Below, in pieces: positions 9,401 to 18,602 of a stretch of 64,000 bases of DNA (the stretch's first letter is position 1; each line of letters starts with the position of its first letter). Origin of the DNA: Parabacteroides sp. TM07-1AC (GTDB lineage Bacteria > Bacteroidota > Bacteroidia > Bacteroidales > Tannerellaceae); the NCBI RefSeq assembly GCF_003480915.1, contig NZ_QUKD01000004.1:401230-465229 (forward strand), read 5' to 3'. The translations under genes and the position numbers were made by a program. Below the pieces are notes generated by a model. It had not been told where the DNA came from, ran no database searches, and saw nothing but the letters and a program-made list of their open reading frames with translations.

Positions 9401-9408
9401 TATCTTTG
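9401..9408 (+). promoter_or_regulatory. -7 element for glgB
   Basis: TATCTTTG, a match to TAnnTTTG, 24 bp upstream of the glgB start codon. No convincing -33 TTTG was found. Confidence 0.55.
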
Positions 9409-9432
9409 CGCTAAACCAATCTCAAATAAATC

Positions 9433-11451
9433 ATGGAGTCTCTGAATCTAATAAAGAATGACCCTTGGCTTGCCCCTTATAAAGAGGCGATAGAAGGACG
9501 GTATCAATACGTGATTGATAAGGAAAAGAGCTTGACTAACAAGGGGAAACAAACCTTGTCGGAAATGGCTTCCGGATATCTGTACTTCGGTTTACACAAA
9601 ACCAACAAGGGGTGGGTATTTCGCGAATGGGCCCCGAACGCCACGGCCATCTACCTGATCGGTACATTCAACGACTGGAAAAAAGAAGAACAATATAAAA
9701 TGAAGCGCCAGGGCTATGGCGTGTGGGAGATCGCTCTCGAAGAAGATCTGTTGCACCACGAAGACCTGTTCAAGTTGCTGGTCGAATGGGACGGAGGAAG
9801 CGGTGAACGCATCCCGGCATGGATACGCCGTGTCGTCCAGGATCCTGTGACGAAGATATTCAGTGCTCAGGTATGGAATCCTGCTACGCCATATACATTT
9901 AAAAATAAGCGTTTCAAACCGGATACTTCCCCGCTGCTCATTTACGAATGCCATATAGGTATGTCAACGAACGAGGAAAAGGTCGGCTCATACGATGAAT
10001 TTCGCCTCAACGTTCTGCCCCGCATTGCACGTGAAGGTTACAACGCCATTCAAATCATGGCTATCCAGGAGCATCCTTATTACGGATCTTTCGGTTATCA
10101 TGTCAGCAGTTTCTTCGCAGCTTCATCACGCTTCGGTACGCCCGAAGAACTGAAACACTTGATCGACGACGCTCACGGGATGGGTATTGCCGTGATCATG
10201 GATATTGTACACAGCCATGCTGTTAAGAATGAAGTGGAAGGTCTCGGACGTTTCGACGGTTCTTACAACCAGTATTTCCTTAGTGGTTCCCGCCGCGAAC
10301 ATCCGGCATGGGATTCGCTTTGCTTTGATTACGGAAAGAACGAGGTGCTGCATTTTCTCCTGTCCAACTGCAAATTCTGGCTCGAAGAGTATAAGTTCGA
10401 CGGTTTCCGCTTCGACGGCGTGACCTCCATGCTTTACTACAGTCATGGGTTGGGCGAGGCTTTCTGCAATTATGGTGATTATTTTAACGGGCATCAGGAT
10501 GGCGATGCGATCGCTTATCTCACCCTTGCCAACAAACTGATACATGAGGTCAATAAAAATGCCATCACTATTGCTGAAGAAGTGAGCGGTATGCCCGGCC
10601 TGGCAGCTAAATATGAAGACGGCGGTTATGGCTTCGATTACCGTATGGCGATGAATATTCCCGATTACTGGATCAAGACAATCAAGGAAAAGAAAGACGA
10701 GGACTGGCATCCTTCTTCTATCTGGTGGGAAACGACCAACCGTCGTGCTGACGAAAAAACAATCAGTTATGCTGAAAGTCACGACCAGGCGCTGGTAGGA
10801 GATAAGACTATCATTTTCCGCCTGATAGATGCGGATATGTACTGGCATATGCAGAAAGACGACCATAACTTTATGGTTGAACGCGGGGTGGCACTCCATA
10901 AGATGATACGTCTTGTGACGGCTTCGACTATCAACGGCGGTTACCTAAACTTTATGGGTAATGAGTTCGGACATCCGGAATGGATCGATTTTCCGCGCGA
11001 AGGTAACGGCTGGTCACATAAATATGCCCGACGCCAGTGGGATCTGGTAGACAATATGGATTTGAAGTATCATTATTTGGGCGATTTCGATCGCGAGATG
11101 GTCGAACTGATCCGCAGCGTGAAGAATTTTCAGTCTACTCCGATACAGAAGGTGTGGGACAGCGATGGCGACCAGGTTCTGGCGTATATGCGTAAAGACC
11201 TGGTGTTCGTCTTCAACTTCAGTCCTACGAAATCGTACACCGACTACGGCTTCCTCGTGCCTAAAGGTGAGTATGAGGTGGTATTGAATACGGATGCTAC
11301 CCGTTTCGGCGGTTTTGGTATCGCGGACGATTCGATACATCATTTCACATTACTCGACCCATTATATAAAAAAGAGAAAAAAGAATGGTTGAAGCTGTAC
11401 ATTCCGGCACGTAGTGCTGTTGTACTCAGAAAAGTAAAAGTAAAAAAATAA
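9433..11451 (+). CDS. glgB: 1,4-alpha-glucan branching enzyme (GH13)
   Basis: 672 residues, of the eukaryote-like branching enzyme type common in Bacteroidota. A CBM48 domain (WVFREWAPNATAIYLIGTFNDW, residues ~56-77) is followed by the GH13 barrel. The catalytic triad is visible: nucleophile D328 in FRFDGVTSM, acid/base E382 in IAEEVSG, and D451 in SHDQALVGDKT. A C-terminal all-beta domain closes the protein. It introduces alpha-1,6 branches into glycogen in the cytoplasm. The next gene, manA, starts 20 bp downstream, so the two are probably co-transcribed. Confidence 0.96.
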   Translation: MESLNLIKNDPWLAPYKEAIEGRYQYVIDKEKSLTNKGKQTLSEMASGYLYFGLHKTNKGWVFREWAPNATAIYLIGTFNDWKKEEQYKMKRQGYGVWEIALEEDLLHHEDLFKLLVEWDGGSGERIPAWIRRVVQDPVTKIFSAQVWNPATPYTFKNKRFKPDTSPLLIYECHIGMSTNEEKVGSYDEFRLNVLPRIAREGYNAIQIMAIQEHPYYGSFGYHVSSFFAASSRFGTPEELKHLIDDAHGMGIAVIMDIVHSHAVKNEVEGLGRFDGSYNQYFLSGSRREHPAWDSLCFDYGKNEVLHFLLSNCKFWLEEYKFDGFRFDGVTSMLYYSHGLGEAFCNYGDYFNGHQDGDAIAYLTLANKLIHEVNKNAITIAEEVSGMPGLAAKYEDGGYGFDYRMAMNIPDYWIKTIKEKKDEDWHPSSIWWETTNRRADEKTISYAESHDQALVGDKTIIFRLIDADMYWHMQKDDHNFMVERGVALHKMIRLVTASTINGGYLNFMGNEFGHPEWIDFPREGNGWSHKYARRQWDLVDNMDLKYHYLGDFDREMVELIRSVKNFQSTPIQKVWDSDGDQVLAYMRKDLVFVFNFSPTKSYTDYGFLVPKGEYEVVLNTDATRFGGFGIADDSIHHFTLLDPLYKKEKKEWLKLYIPARSAVVLRKVKVKK

Positions 11452-11471
11452 CCAAACAACAAAACACAGTT

Positions 11472-12446
11472 ATGTTATATCCAATGACATTTAAGCCTAT
11501 CCTCAAGAAGATCATTTGGGGAGGCTCAGACATCTGCCCGTTTAAGGGCATTACGCCAGTAGAAGAAGGGATCGGCGAAAGCTGGGAACTTTCTCATGTA
11601 GAAGGAAACTATTCTATCGTCGATAATGGTGATTTGGAAGGTAAGTCACTCGATGAACTGATCCGTACATACGGCAAACAGTTGCTGGGAGAAAAGGTAA
11701 TGGAGCAATTCGGTTCTACATTTCCCCTGCTTATCAAGTTTATCGATGCTCGCGATGACCTTTCCATTCAGGTGCATCCTGACGACGCACTGGCTATGAA
11801 ACGCCATAACTCTTTCGGTAAGACAGAAATGTGGTATGTGATAAAGGCAGAGAAAGGGGCGGGGCTGTACTCCGGCTTCTCACAGCAGATCGACGCGGAC
11901 GAATATGTGAAACGTGTAGGTGATAACACGATCATGGACGTTTTGCAGCGCTATGAAGTTTCTCCGGGCGATGTTTTCTTCCTGCCTGCCGGACGCGTAC
12001 ATGCTATCGGTGCGGGATGCTTTATCGCTGAGATACAGCAGACCAGCAACATTACTTACCGTATCTACGATTACGACCGTAAGGATGCCAGCGGCAACGG
12101 ACGTGAGCTGCATACCGAACTGGCAAAGGATGCGATCGACTATACGACGCTCCCCGACTACCGTACGCATTATAAGGCACATACCAATGCCACGGTTGAA
12201 CTTGCCAATTGCAAATATTTCACCACCAACCTGCTCGACCTGGATACGATGATGGTGCGCGACTTCTCTGAACTCGATTCGTTTGTCGTATATATATGTA
12301 TGGAGGGTAAGGCTTCTATCCGTGACAATAAAGGAAACGAGATCTTCATCCATCAGGGACAGACTGTTCTGATCCCGGCCGATACGGAAGTGGTGACAAT
12401 CTCACCGGCTCCGAATGCAAAGTTCATGGAGACTTATATCGGATAA
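11472..12446 (+). CDS. manA: Mannose-6-phosphate isomerase, type I
   Basis: 324 residues, the short Bacteroidota/Firmicutes form. It interconverts mannose-6-phosphate and fructose-6-phosphate. Cupin metal ligands are visible in SIQVHPDD, KTEMWYVI and AGRVHAIGAG, the usual zinc-binding His/Glu set. The gene lies 20 bp downstream of glgB and ends at a strong bidirectional terminator shared with the convergent panE. Confidence 0.94.
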   Translation: MLYPMTFKPILKKIIWGGSDICPFKGITPVEEGIGESWELSHVEGNYSIVDNGDLEGKSLDELIRTYGKQLLGEKVMEQFGSTFPLLIKFIDARDDLSIQVHPDDALAMKRHNSFGKTEMWYVIKAEKGAGLYSGFSQQIDADEYVKRVGDNTIMDVLQRYEVSPGDVFFLPAGRVHAIGAGCFIAEIQQTSNITYRIYDYDRKDASGNGRELHTELAKDAIDYTTLPDYRTHYKAHTNATVELANCKYFTTNLLDLDTMMVRDFSELDSFVVYICMEGKASIRDNKGNEIFIHQGQTVLIPADTEVVTISPAPNAKFMETYIG

Positions 12447-12490
12447 TCGGATAGTTTTCCGGAATCTTGAAGCCGCCTGCAAGCGGCATA

Positions 12491-12549
12491 AAATAAAGAG
12501 AGGAATGCTGAAATTCATCAAAAATGAAAATCAGCGTTCCTCTTTATTT
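12491..12549. terminator. Bidirectional terminator between manA and panE
   Basis: AAATAAAGAGaGGAAtGCTGA on the left pairs with TCAGCGTTCCTCTTTATTT on the right. The A-rich and T-rich ends suit termination from both sides. A small GCCGC/GCGGC hairpin precedes it near 12471-12486. Confidence 0.8.
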
Positions 12550-12554
12550 GTTTC

Positions 12555-13487
12555 TTACCGGGGGTAGGGGAATTGAGTCAGTCCCTTGTACATAAATTGG
12601 TAGGTAGGAACTTCCAGCTTCAACGCCTCTGCTTCGCGTATCACGTAACCGGTCAGTGTCTCTATTTCGGTCTTGCTTCCCCGTCTGAAGTCGGTGTGCA
12701 TCGAAGTGGTTGAGCCGTTTGGCATCATTTGTTGCGACTTGATCGATGAGAAAACGATATCCTCCGGCAATTTGATACCTTTGGCTTCCGCTACGCTCTG
12801 CAGTTCGTATCCCAGGGTGATGAACAGGTCGATATGCTTATCTATCACTTCGTTGATCGTCTCGTTGAAATAAGAGGTGATCGTTGCCGCAGTGGAGATC
12901 ATAAAAAACTTTTTCCAGATCTCGAAGTCTATGTCGGCAGGATTGGTCGACAGGATACGGGCGCTGCTGAGTAACTTCTGTAACTCGACCTGCTTTTCTT
13001 TATCCTTGCTGTTGTGGCCGAAGAAGAGACGGTCTTTCAACGTGAATTTTTGTACATGGCCGGGTGAGACAAGGCGTGATCCGATGTAAACGCAGCCTTT
13101 CCATACCTTGTTGTCGGGCACTATTTGCTGTATCCGTTCGGATATATCCGCACCGTTGAGCAACGGGATGATGATGGTGTCCGGGCCGATTACCGGCGCA
13201 AGATCCCGGATATTATCTTCCAGATCATAGCTTTTGGTGCAGCAGAACAGATAGTCCACCGGTCCGATTTCTGTCGGATCGTCAGTAGCCAGCGTTGGAA
13301 TGGCGGTTATTTTCTTAAATGATTTTTTTATTTCTAATCCGTCTTTTCTGATAGCCTGCAGGTTTTCACCCCGTGAAATGAAAAAGATTTCCACTTCTTC
13401 TGAGTTTTGGTAGTACGCTGCCAGCAACCCACCGTAATATCCCCCTACAGCCCCTATTCCGGAAATAGCAATTTTTATTTTACTCAT
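12555..13487 (-). CDS. panE: 2-dehydropantoate 2-reductase (ketopantoate reductase)
   Basis: 310 residues with an N-terminal Rossmann fold (AISGIGAVGGYYGG, GxGxxG at residues ~8-15) and a C-terminal helical ApbA/PanE domain (from about residue 185). It reduces ketopantoate to pantoate with NADPH in pantothenate synthesis. The family also contains ketopantoate reductases of unclear substrate, so the exact substrate rests on homology. It reads towards manA and starts 72 bp after the end of the pyridoxal-kinase gene. Confidence 0.88.
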   Translation of the reverse strand: MSKIKIAISGIGAVGGYYGGLLAAYYQNSEEVEIFFISRGENLQAIRKDGLEIKKSFKKITAIPTLATDDPTEIGPVDYLFCCTKSYDLEDNIRDLAPVIGPDTIIIPLLNGADISERIQQIVPDNKVWKGCVYIGSRLVSPGHVQKFTLKDRLFFGHNSKDKEKQVELQKLLSSARILSTNPADIDFEIWKKFFMISTAATITSYFNETINEVIDKHIDLFITLGYELQSVAEAKGIKLPEDIVFSSIKSQQMMPNGSTTSMHTDFRRGSKTEIETLTGYVIREAEALKLEVPTYQFMYKGLTQFPYPR

Positions 13488-13559
13488 GTCGTAATATAGG
13501 CAGTTTCAAGTTAATACTTTATATAATAACGCAAAGATGAAAAATAAAATCGAAACCAT

Positions 13560-14420
13560 TTATATGAGTTTCAGTTCTTTTAGAAAGTCGGGGAAACTTT
13601 GTTCAAAATTAACACCGAAACGATAGTCCGTCTTGGCTTCATAGGTTCGTCGGATGCTTTCGGCGGTGAAATGCACGGCGATGGCGGCCGATCCGATCAG
13701 GGTGAAGTCATTCAGCAAAGCTGCCAGTAATGCGCTTGCGAATACGTCGCCTGTCCCGTGGTAGTAGCCGGGCACTTTCCTGGTAAAGACATAATCGATT
13801 GCATCCGTCGTCCGGTCGTAGGTGGCTGCTCCCAGTTCGTCGTCTTTGAAGAAAACACCTGTCAGGACTACCTGTTTCGGTCCCAGTTCGCTTAGTTTTC
13901 GCAGCAGGCTTTCGATGTAGGCATGTGTATAGGGGCCCGGACGATAAGGTTCGTCCAACAATAAAGCGGCTTCGGTAAGGTTGGGGACGATGATATCCGC
14001 TTTTTGGCAGAGTGATCTCATTCCGGCGGCAAACTTGCGGGTGAAACTGGTATACAGCTCACCGTTGTCGCCCATCACCGGGTCGACGAGGATCAGGTTG
14101 TCATCTCTCCTGAACGTGTCGAAGAACTCTTTTACGATGTCCAGTTGCTCGAATGATCCGAGATAACCGGTGTATATGGCGTCAAATTGTATGTCGAGCG
14201 ATTTCCAGTGCTGCATGATCGGACGCATGTCCTCTGTCAGGTCCCTGTATGTGTATCCGCTGATTCCTCCGGTATGGGTGGAGAGAATAGCTGTGGGAAG
14301 CGCCGAGGTTTCGATTCCTGCAGCTGATAAAATGGGTAATGCGACTGTCAGCGAGCATTTTCCGAAGCCGGAAATGTCGTGTATGGCTGCGACTCTTTTT
14401 TGATGTGTCTTATTCTTCAT
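13560..14420 (-). CDS. Pyridoxal/pyridoxamine kinase (PdxK/PdxY family)
   Basis: The chosen start is the ATG at 14420, giving 286 residues beginning MKNKTHQKRVAAIHDISGFG. An upstream in-frame start at 14504 exists, but its extra 28 residues do not look like protein of this family. The ribokinase fold is shown by the N-terminal ISGFGKCSL motif and by the anion-hole/catalytic motif HGTGDVFASALLAAL near the C-terminus. It phosphorylates B6 vitamers in the salvage pathway. The panE gene follows 72 bp downstream on the same strand and may be in the same transcript. Confidence 0.88.
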   Translation of the reverse strand: MKNKTHQKRVAAIHDISGFGKCSLTVALPILSAAGIETSALPTAILSTHTGGISGYTYRDLTEDMRPIMQHWKSLDIQFDAIYTGYLGSFEQLDIVKEFFDTFRRDDNLILVDPVMGDNGELYTSFTRKFAAGMRSLCQKADIIVPNLTEAALLLDEPYRPGPYTHAYIESLLRKLSELGPKQVVLTGVFFKDDELGAATYDRTTDAIDYVFTRKVPGYYHGTGDVFASALLAALLNDFTLIGSAAIAVHFTAESIRRTYEAKTDYRFGVNFEQSFPDFLKELKLI

Positions 14421-14737
14421 TTTCTTTATTTTTATATCAATACAACAGCAGGCATGCGGGAAATGTTGGAGGCGTATTTCCTCCGTTTCTGCCAGCCGTT
14501 GCAAAATAAGCTGATTTTATCAACAAACAATCTGTTTTGACAGAAAAGGAGGATTTTTTCTTCCGGTTCTCTCGTTTTGGCATATTTGGAGTATTTGGTC
14601 TCTGCTACGACCTACATTTATAAATTTCGTAAATAAAATAGTTGAAGATGGGTGCAAAACAGTGTTTCCGGAGGAATACCTTTACATCTGAGTTTTTAAG
14701 GCTCTTGCTAGGGTAACTAGAGAAAATTTATATATAG
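14421..14737. other. Gap without recognised gene
   Basis: About 317 bp of AT-rich sequence between the pyridoxal-kinase start and a small plus-strand ORF. TACATTTA near 14610 and TACCTTTA near 14679 resemble degenerate plus-strand -7 elements. No repeat or RNA gene was seen. Confidence 0.4.
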
Positions 14738-15028
14738 ATGATTGTAGTTGAATATTTTGGAGCTGAAACTAATTTCTTCCCCCGGAAGGGTGGAGGGAAC
14801 AAAAGAAGACTGAGATCAGTGTATGCCGTCTGTTTCGCAAGGCGCAGACGTGGTGCTTCACCGGTATGGAATTGTAAAAACTCGCCGAACGGCGAGGATA
14901 ATCCCCAGGAAGTGGGTTACAGATCTGATTATACGGGTGCTTTTATTACGGATTGGGAAATCCCTATGGAGCCGCAGGGTACAAGAGATGACCCCGGCGT
15001 TGATTTTGTAGTTGATTGGACTAACTAA
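14738..15028 (+). CDS. Small hypothetical protein
   Basis: 96-residue ORF that I do not recognise. The N-terminal half is basic (GNKRRLRSVYAVCFARRRRG). The C-terminal half is acidic and aromatic (YTGAFITDWEIPMEPQ, then DDPGVDFVVDWTN), a change in composition that could mean a frameshifted or composite ORF. A clear plus-strand terminator lies 107 bp after the stop with no other gene between, which supports transcription through it. A short competing frame (14823-15011) overlaps it. Confidence 0.35.
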   Translation: MIVVEYFGAETNFFPRKGGGNKRRLRSVYAVCFARRRRGASPVWNCKNSPNGEDNPQEVGYRSDYTGAFITDWEIPMEPQGTRDDPGVDFVVDWTN

Positions 15029-15134
15029 TTTTTTTATGAATTCAATGTAATTGGTGAAATCATACTTTTTACTCTATAACGTTAATCCTCATATCTAATA
15101 ACGTTGTATCCCAAGCCCTTTAGTGGGCAAACAT

Positions 15135-15168
15135 CCGCCCTGTTCGTGAGAATAGGGCGGTTTTTATT
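15135..15168 (+). terminator. Rho-independent terminator
   Basis: CCGCCCT (15135-15141) pairs with AGGGCGG (15154-15160), followed by TTTTT. It ends a plus-strand transcript whose only candidate gene is the small ORF at 14738-15028. Confidence 0.85.
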
Positions 15169-15209
15169 TATGATGCTGACAACAAATATACAGGATGGTG
15201 TTGTATAGC

Positions 15210-15443
15210 CTAATGGTTGCAAACTTTAGTGATATCCACAGTGAATCCGTCATCTTTCGGCATGAATTTCCCTTTTTGTTTCAGAAATTCAATCAACTCA
15301 TCCACATTCATATTTTCAGCCGAACAAGCATAAAAACGTTGTTCCTTGCCAAATTTCCCAATGATTGCTTCCCGCAGGCTGGCTTCCGAATAACTATTTC
15401 CTTCCATCATGAAAAGAACTTCGTGTGCATGTAACTGTTCCAT
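15210..15443 (-). CDS. YecH-family small putative metal-binding protein
   Basis: 77 residues, closely similar along its whole length to E. coli YecH (DUF2492): the HEVL, FGKEQRFYACSAENM and KGKF-P-DGFTVDI-K-C-H segments are shared. The conserved His and Cys residues (HAHE near the N-terminus, CSAEN, and KVCNH at the end) are the basis for the family's predicted metal binding. The function is not known. It stands alone between the terminator at 15135 and the tRNA-Lys pair. Confidence 0.85.
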   Translation of the reverse strand: MEQLHAHEVLFMMEGNSYSEASLREAIIGKFGKEQRFYACSAENMNVDELIEFLKQKGKFMPKDDGFTVDITKVCNH

Positions 15444-15570
15444 AAATTTATCTTATTAATTAGTTGGAACAAAAATACACTGTTTATCCATTTAAAATTG
15501 TAACATATGTGACAGAAAGGAATAAATTAGAATGATTAACGATTGATCAGGAATGTATATATAATGGGGA

Positions 15571-15610
15571 AATAAAAAAGGAAGATACCACTTTCGTAAT
15601 ATCTTCCTTT
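15571..15610 (-). terminator. Terminator of the tRNA-Lys transcript
   Basis: AAAGGAAGATA (15577-15587) pairs with TATCTTCCTTT (15600-15610). On the minus strand a T-rich tract follows, directly downstream of the tRNA genes. Confidence 0.85.
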
Positions 15611-15613
15611 AAG

Positions 15614-15686
15614 TGACCTGGGAGGGGCTCGAACCCTCGACCCAATGATTAAGAGTCATTTGCTCTACCAACTGAGCTACCAAGTC
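15614..15686 (-). tRNA. tRNA-Lys (anticodon CTT), copy 2
   Basis: The minus strand reads GACTTGGTAGCTCAGTTGG... with a full cloverleaf: 7-bp acceptor stem (GACTTGG with CCAGGTC), anticodon loop CTCTTAA (anticodon CTT), and TPsiC arm GGTTCGAGCC. It is 73 nt with discriminator A and no complete encoded CCA. Its sequence is identical to the copy at 15705-15777. Confidence 0.96.
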
Positions 15687-15704
15687 GATGTTGGTATCTT
15701 GGAG

Positions 15705-15777
15705 TGACCTGGGAGGGGCTCGAACCCTCGACCCAATGATTAAGAGTCATTTGCTCTACCAACTGAGCTACCAAGTC
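15705..15777 (-). tRNA. tRNA-Lys (anticodon CTT), copy 1
   Basis: Identical 73-nt copy of the gene at 15614-15686, 18 nt away and nearer the promoter. The two form a dicistronic tRNA transcript between the promoter at 15833-15863 and the terminator at 15571-15610. Confidence 0.96.
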
Positions 15778-15832
15778 AATCTGTTGCTATCTTCGTTTCC
15801 TGATCGTGATCTTTGTTTCTCGATTGCGGGTG

Positions 15833-15863
15833 CAAAGATAGGGGTTTAATTTTTCTTTGCAAA
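15833..15863 (-). promoter_or_regulatory. Promoter of the tRNA-Lys pair
   Basis: On the minus strand TTTG (complement of 15860-15863) and TATCTTTG (complement of 15833-15840) are 19 nt apart, a consensus Bacteroidota housekeeping promoter. Confidence 0.85.
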
Positions 15864-15892
15864 TTTTTTTGTCGCTTTTTTCTGACTAAATT

Positions 15893-16696
15893 TTACTCGA
15901 ATTCAAATATATCAGACGGAGTCGTACGCTTAAGTGCTATAAGTGAGACATCTTTACCGACACGGACACCCTCCTGGAAAAGGCGGATATCGACGGTTTT
16001 ATAGGCTAGCTCCGGATGATTATTGTCGCGGCTGAGGTGGCACAACCAGATATCCTTCAGTTTGGGGTCGTAGTTGGCGGCCAGGAATTCGGCAGCTTCG
16101 CGGTTGCTCAGGTGGCCGGTCGGGCTTGCTACACGCTCTTTCAGGAAAGCGGGGTAGGTGCCGAACTTCAACATTTCCTCGTCATAGTTCGCTTCGATGA
16201 TGAGATGGGTCGCTAGCCGCATGTAATGGCTGACCGTATCCGTGATATGGCCCACGTCGGTAGCGAAGGTGAACTTATGATCGCCATACTCGATATAATA
16301 GCCGACGTTGTCGGTGCTGTCGTGCGGAACTTCAAAGGCGGTGATCAGGAAATCGCGTATCGAGAAAGGCACTTCCTTCTCGATGATCCGGCGCGAACCG
16401 ATCAAGGTTTCCTCCACATAGCGGCTCTTTTCGATCCCCCGGTGGACGGCGGCGGTAGAATATACCGGAATGTTCATTTTCTCTCCCAGGCAACCTACCG
16501 TCTTTATATGATCGGCGTGGTCATGGGTTATCAGGACAGCCACGATTTTAGAAAAGTCGATCGCCTTATCTTTCAACACCTTCTTTATGGTACGTATTCC
16601 GATACCAGCATCAATCAGTATCCCGAACTCGGGAGTACCCAGATAATAGCAGTTACCACTGCTTCCACTTGCTAAGCTAAGAAATGATAGTTTCAT
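15893..16696 (-). CDS. MBL-fold metallo-hydrolase (YycJ/WalJ-like)
   Basis: 267 residues. The metallo-beta-lactamase motif THDHADHI lies near residues 56-63, with further ligand histidines in VPHDS, DVGHI and CHLSRDNNH. The start SFLSLASGSSGNCYYLG is typical of the YycJ/WalJ group of single-strand-specific exonuclease-like hydrolases. It is cytoplasmic and probably acts on nucleic acid. It lies 46 bp downstream of the asparaginase gene on the same strand. Confidence 0.9.
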   Translation of the reverse strand: MKLSFLSLASGSSGNCYYLGTPEFGILIDAGIGIRTIKKVLKDKAIDFSKIVAVLITHDHADHIKTVGCLGEKMNIPVYSTAAVHRGIEKSRYVEETLIGSRRIIEKEVPFSIRDFLITAFEVPHDSTDNVGYYIEYGDHKFTFATDVGHITDTVSHYMRLATHLIIEANYDEEMLKFGTYPAFLKERVASPTGHLSNREAAEFLAANYDPKLKDIWLCHLSRDNNHPELAYKTVDIRLFQEGVRVGKDVSLIALKRTTPSDIFEFE

Positions 16697-16742
16697 GTTT
16701 TTCTATTCCGCCTCGCGGCTCATTCTGTTTTACATAGTATAT

Positions 16743-17813
16743 TCAGGAACGGAACGTATCAGGGATTGTCACTTCCCCGATCAGCGAGCAGTTCATGTGG
16801 TCCTTCACTTCCTCCGGAGAAAGTCCGTGGCCGAAAAGGAACATCAGCTTGGCGACGGCACTTTCCGTTGTGCTGTCGAACCCGCTTATAACGCCGGCTT
16901 CCAGTAATTTATGGCCCGTTTCGTATCGGTGCATCTCAACGCTTCCGGCGCAACACTGGGTTACATTTACGATCACGATGCCACGGTCGACCGCCTCTTT
17001 GAGCATCTTCAGGAACCAGTCGTAGCTCGGAGCGTTTCCGCTGCCGAAGGTTTCCATCACGACCCCTTTCAGGTCGGGAATATTGAGGATGCTTTCCACC
17101 ACTTGCGGCGAGATGCCGGGAAACAGCTTCAGGATCGCTATGTTGCGGTCGAGCAGATAGTGGGGTTTCAGCGGTTTGCGCGAAACAGGGTGATAAATCT
17201 GGCCTGTGTCATATTTGATATAGATGCCGGCATGCGCCAACGCCGGGTAATTGTATGAACGGAATGCGTTGAAATTGTCCGCATTGATCTTGCTTGTCCG
17301 GTTGCCGCGCAACAGGTCGTTTTCAAAGAAGATGCAGACTTCGGGTACGATCGGTACGCCGTTTTCCTTGGCAGCAGCTATTTCGATCGCCGTGATCAGG
17401 TTTTCCTTCCCGTCCGTCCGCAACATGCCGATGGGCAACTGCGAACCGGTGAAGATGACCGGCTTGCTCAGGTTTTCGAGCATGAAACTCAAGGCAGAGG
17501 CGGTAAACGACATCGTATCTGTGCCATGCAGCACCACGAAGCCGTCGTATTTCGCATAATTGTCTGCGATGATCTTCACGATCTTCATCCAGGAGTCGGG
17601 GCCCATCTCCGACGAGTCGAGCACCGGGTCGAACTGATAGGTCGAAACCGCGTAACCGAGCTTCTTCAATTCCGGCATATTATCTCTAAGATGCTGGAAA
17701 TTAAATGATTCTAATACTCCGGTTTCGGGGTTTTCAATCATACCGATTGTTCCGCCTGTGTAGATGAGCAGGATGGAGGCCTTATCTCGCTGATCGTTCA
17801 TATTTACTGTCAT
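16743..17813 (-). CDS. ansA: Type I L-asparaginase
   Basis: 356 residues with no signal peptide, so probably the cytoplasmic enzyme that hydrolyses asparagine to aspartate and ammonia. The two catalytic threonine motifs are visible: YTGGTIGMIE near residues 19-28 and VLHGTDTM near residues 99-106. ATG at 17801 is a possible alternative start. The TRIC-type gene ends 18 bp upstream, so the two are likely co-transcribed. Confidence 0.94.
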   Translation of the reverse strand: MTVNMNDQRDKASILLIYTGGTIGMIENPETGVLESFNFQHLRDNMPELKKLGYAVSTYQFDPVLDSSEMGPDSWMKIVKIIADNYAKYDGFVVLHGTDTMSFTASALSFMLENLSKPVIFTGSQLPIGMLRTDGKENLITAIEIAAAKENGVPIVPEVCIFFENDLLRGNRTSKINADNFNAFRSYNYPALAHAGIYIKYDTGQIYHPVSRKPLKPHYLLDRNIAILKLFPGISPQVVESILNIPDLKGVVMETFGSGNAPSYDWFLKMLKEAVDRGIVIVNVTQCCAGSVEMHRYETGHKLLEAGVISGFDSTTESAVAKLMFLFGHGLSPEEVKDHMNCSLIGEVTIPDTFRS

Positions 17814-17831
17814 AATGCAAAGGTAATAAAT

Positions 17832-18443
17832 TTATTCTTCTCCCTTCAATACGGGAACGCTTATGTGATATTTTACGGCTATAATACGTGCCAGGAATAT
17901 GCCCAGCGCCGCCGCGAACTGGGTGATGGAGGGATTCAGCCCGGCAAGCATACATAAATAATATACGCCTCCGCCGAACACGCACGCCAGGGCATAGATA
18001 TCTTTCCGGAAGATCAGCGGTTCCTCGTTGATCAATATGTCACGCATCATACCTCCGAACGACCCTGTGATCGTTCCCATCACGATTGCCACCCACATGG
18101 GGAAGCCGAATTCGAGTGTTTTGGCGATCCCGACCACGCCGAACAGCCCCAGGCCGATGGCGTCGAATATGAAAAAGGTATTATTCAGCCGGATCACATA
18201 TTTCCGGAAGATGATAACAAATAATAAGGCGAGAGCCGAAACTGTTAAATAAGAAGTCTGCTCCATCCAGAAAGGAGTCGCGTTCAGCAGGATATCGCGT
18301 ATCGTACCGCCTCCGACGGCCGTCACCAGCCCGACCACATAGGCGCCAAACCAATCAAATTGTTTGGCAGAAGCTAGTCTGATCCCACTAATTGCGAAGG
18401 CGAACGTTCCAGTGTAGTCGCAAAAGGTAATGAAATCTATCAT
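17832..18443 (-). CDS. Trimeric intracellular cation channel family protein (UPF0126)
   Basis: 203 residues from ATG 18443 (MIDFITFCDYTGTFAFAISG). Seven hydrophobic helices are arranged as two repeats, each with the family's glycine-rich motif: TAVGGGTIRDILL in the first and TGSFGGMMRDILI in the second. These are bacterial TRIC homologues, K+-permeable inner-membrane channels. The same frame stays open upstream for a further 490 codons opposite the DUF3943 gene, but that extension is antisense shadow and the start at 18443 is preferred. Confidence 0.9.
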   Translation of the reverse strand: MIDFITFCDYTGTFAFAISGIRLASAKQFDWFGAYVVGLVTAVGGGTIRDILLNATPFWMEQTSYLTVSALALLFVIIFRKYVIRLNNTFFIFDAIGLGLFGVVGIAKTLEFGFPMWVAIVMGTITGSFGGMMRDILINEEPLIFRKDIYALACVFGGGVYYLCMLAGLNPSITQFAAALGIFLARIIAVKYHISVPVLKGEE

Positions 18444-18457
18444 TTTGTTTTTTTCTG

Positions 18458-18465
18458 CAAAAGTA
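18458..18465 (-). promoter_or_regulatory. -7 element for the TRIC-type gene
   Basis: TACTTTTG on the minus strand, 14 bp upstream of the ATG at 18443. A -33 element is not evident. Confidence 0.45.
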
Positions 18466-18602
18466 AGTATTTCCTTTGAATTGTGTCTGTTTCTAGCAAC
18501 ACAACCTAAGAATAATTTAAACCAAACGAGTTCCATACTGTTAATTATGTATAAGTTTGCATGAGTTAGTTGATTAGTCTTTAAGGCACAAGATTGAAAA
18601 AA

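Noticed and set aside
15571..15863. A tandem pair of tRNA-Lys as a phage or element attachment site.
   Set aside because: Both copies are complete and lie between one promoter and one terminator with no integrase nearby; simple gene duplication explains them.
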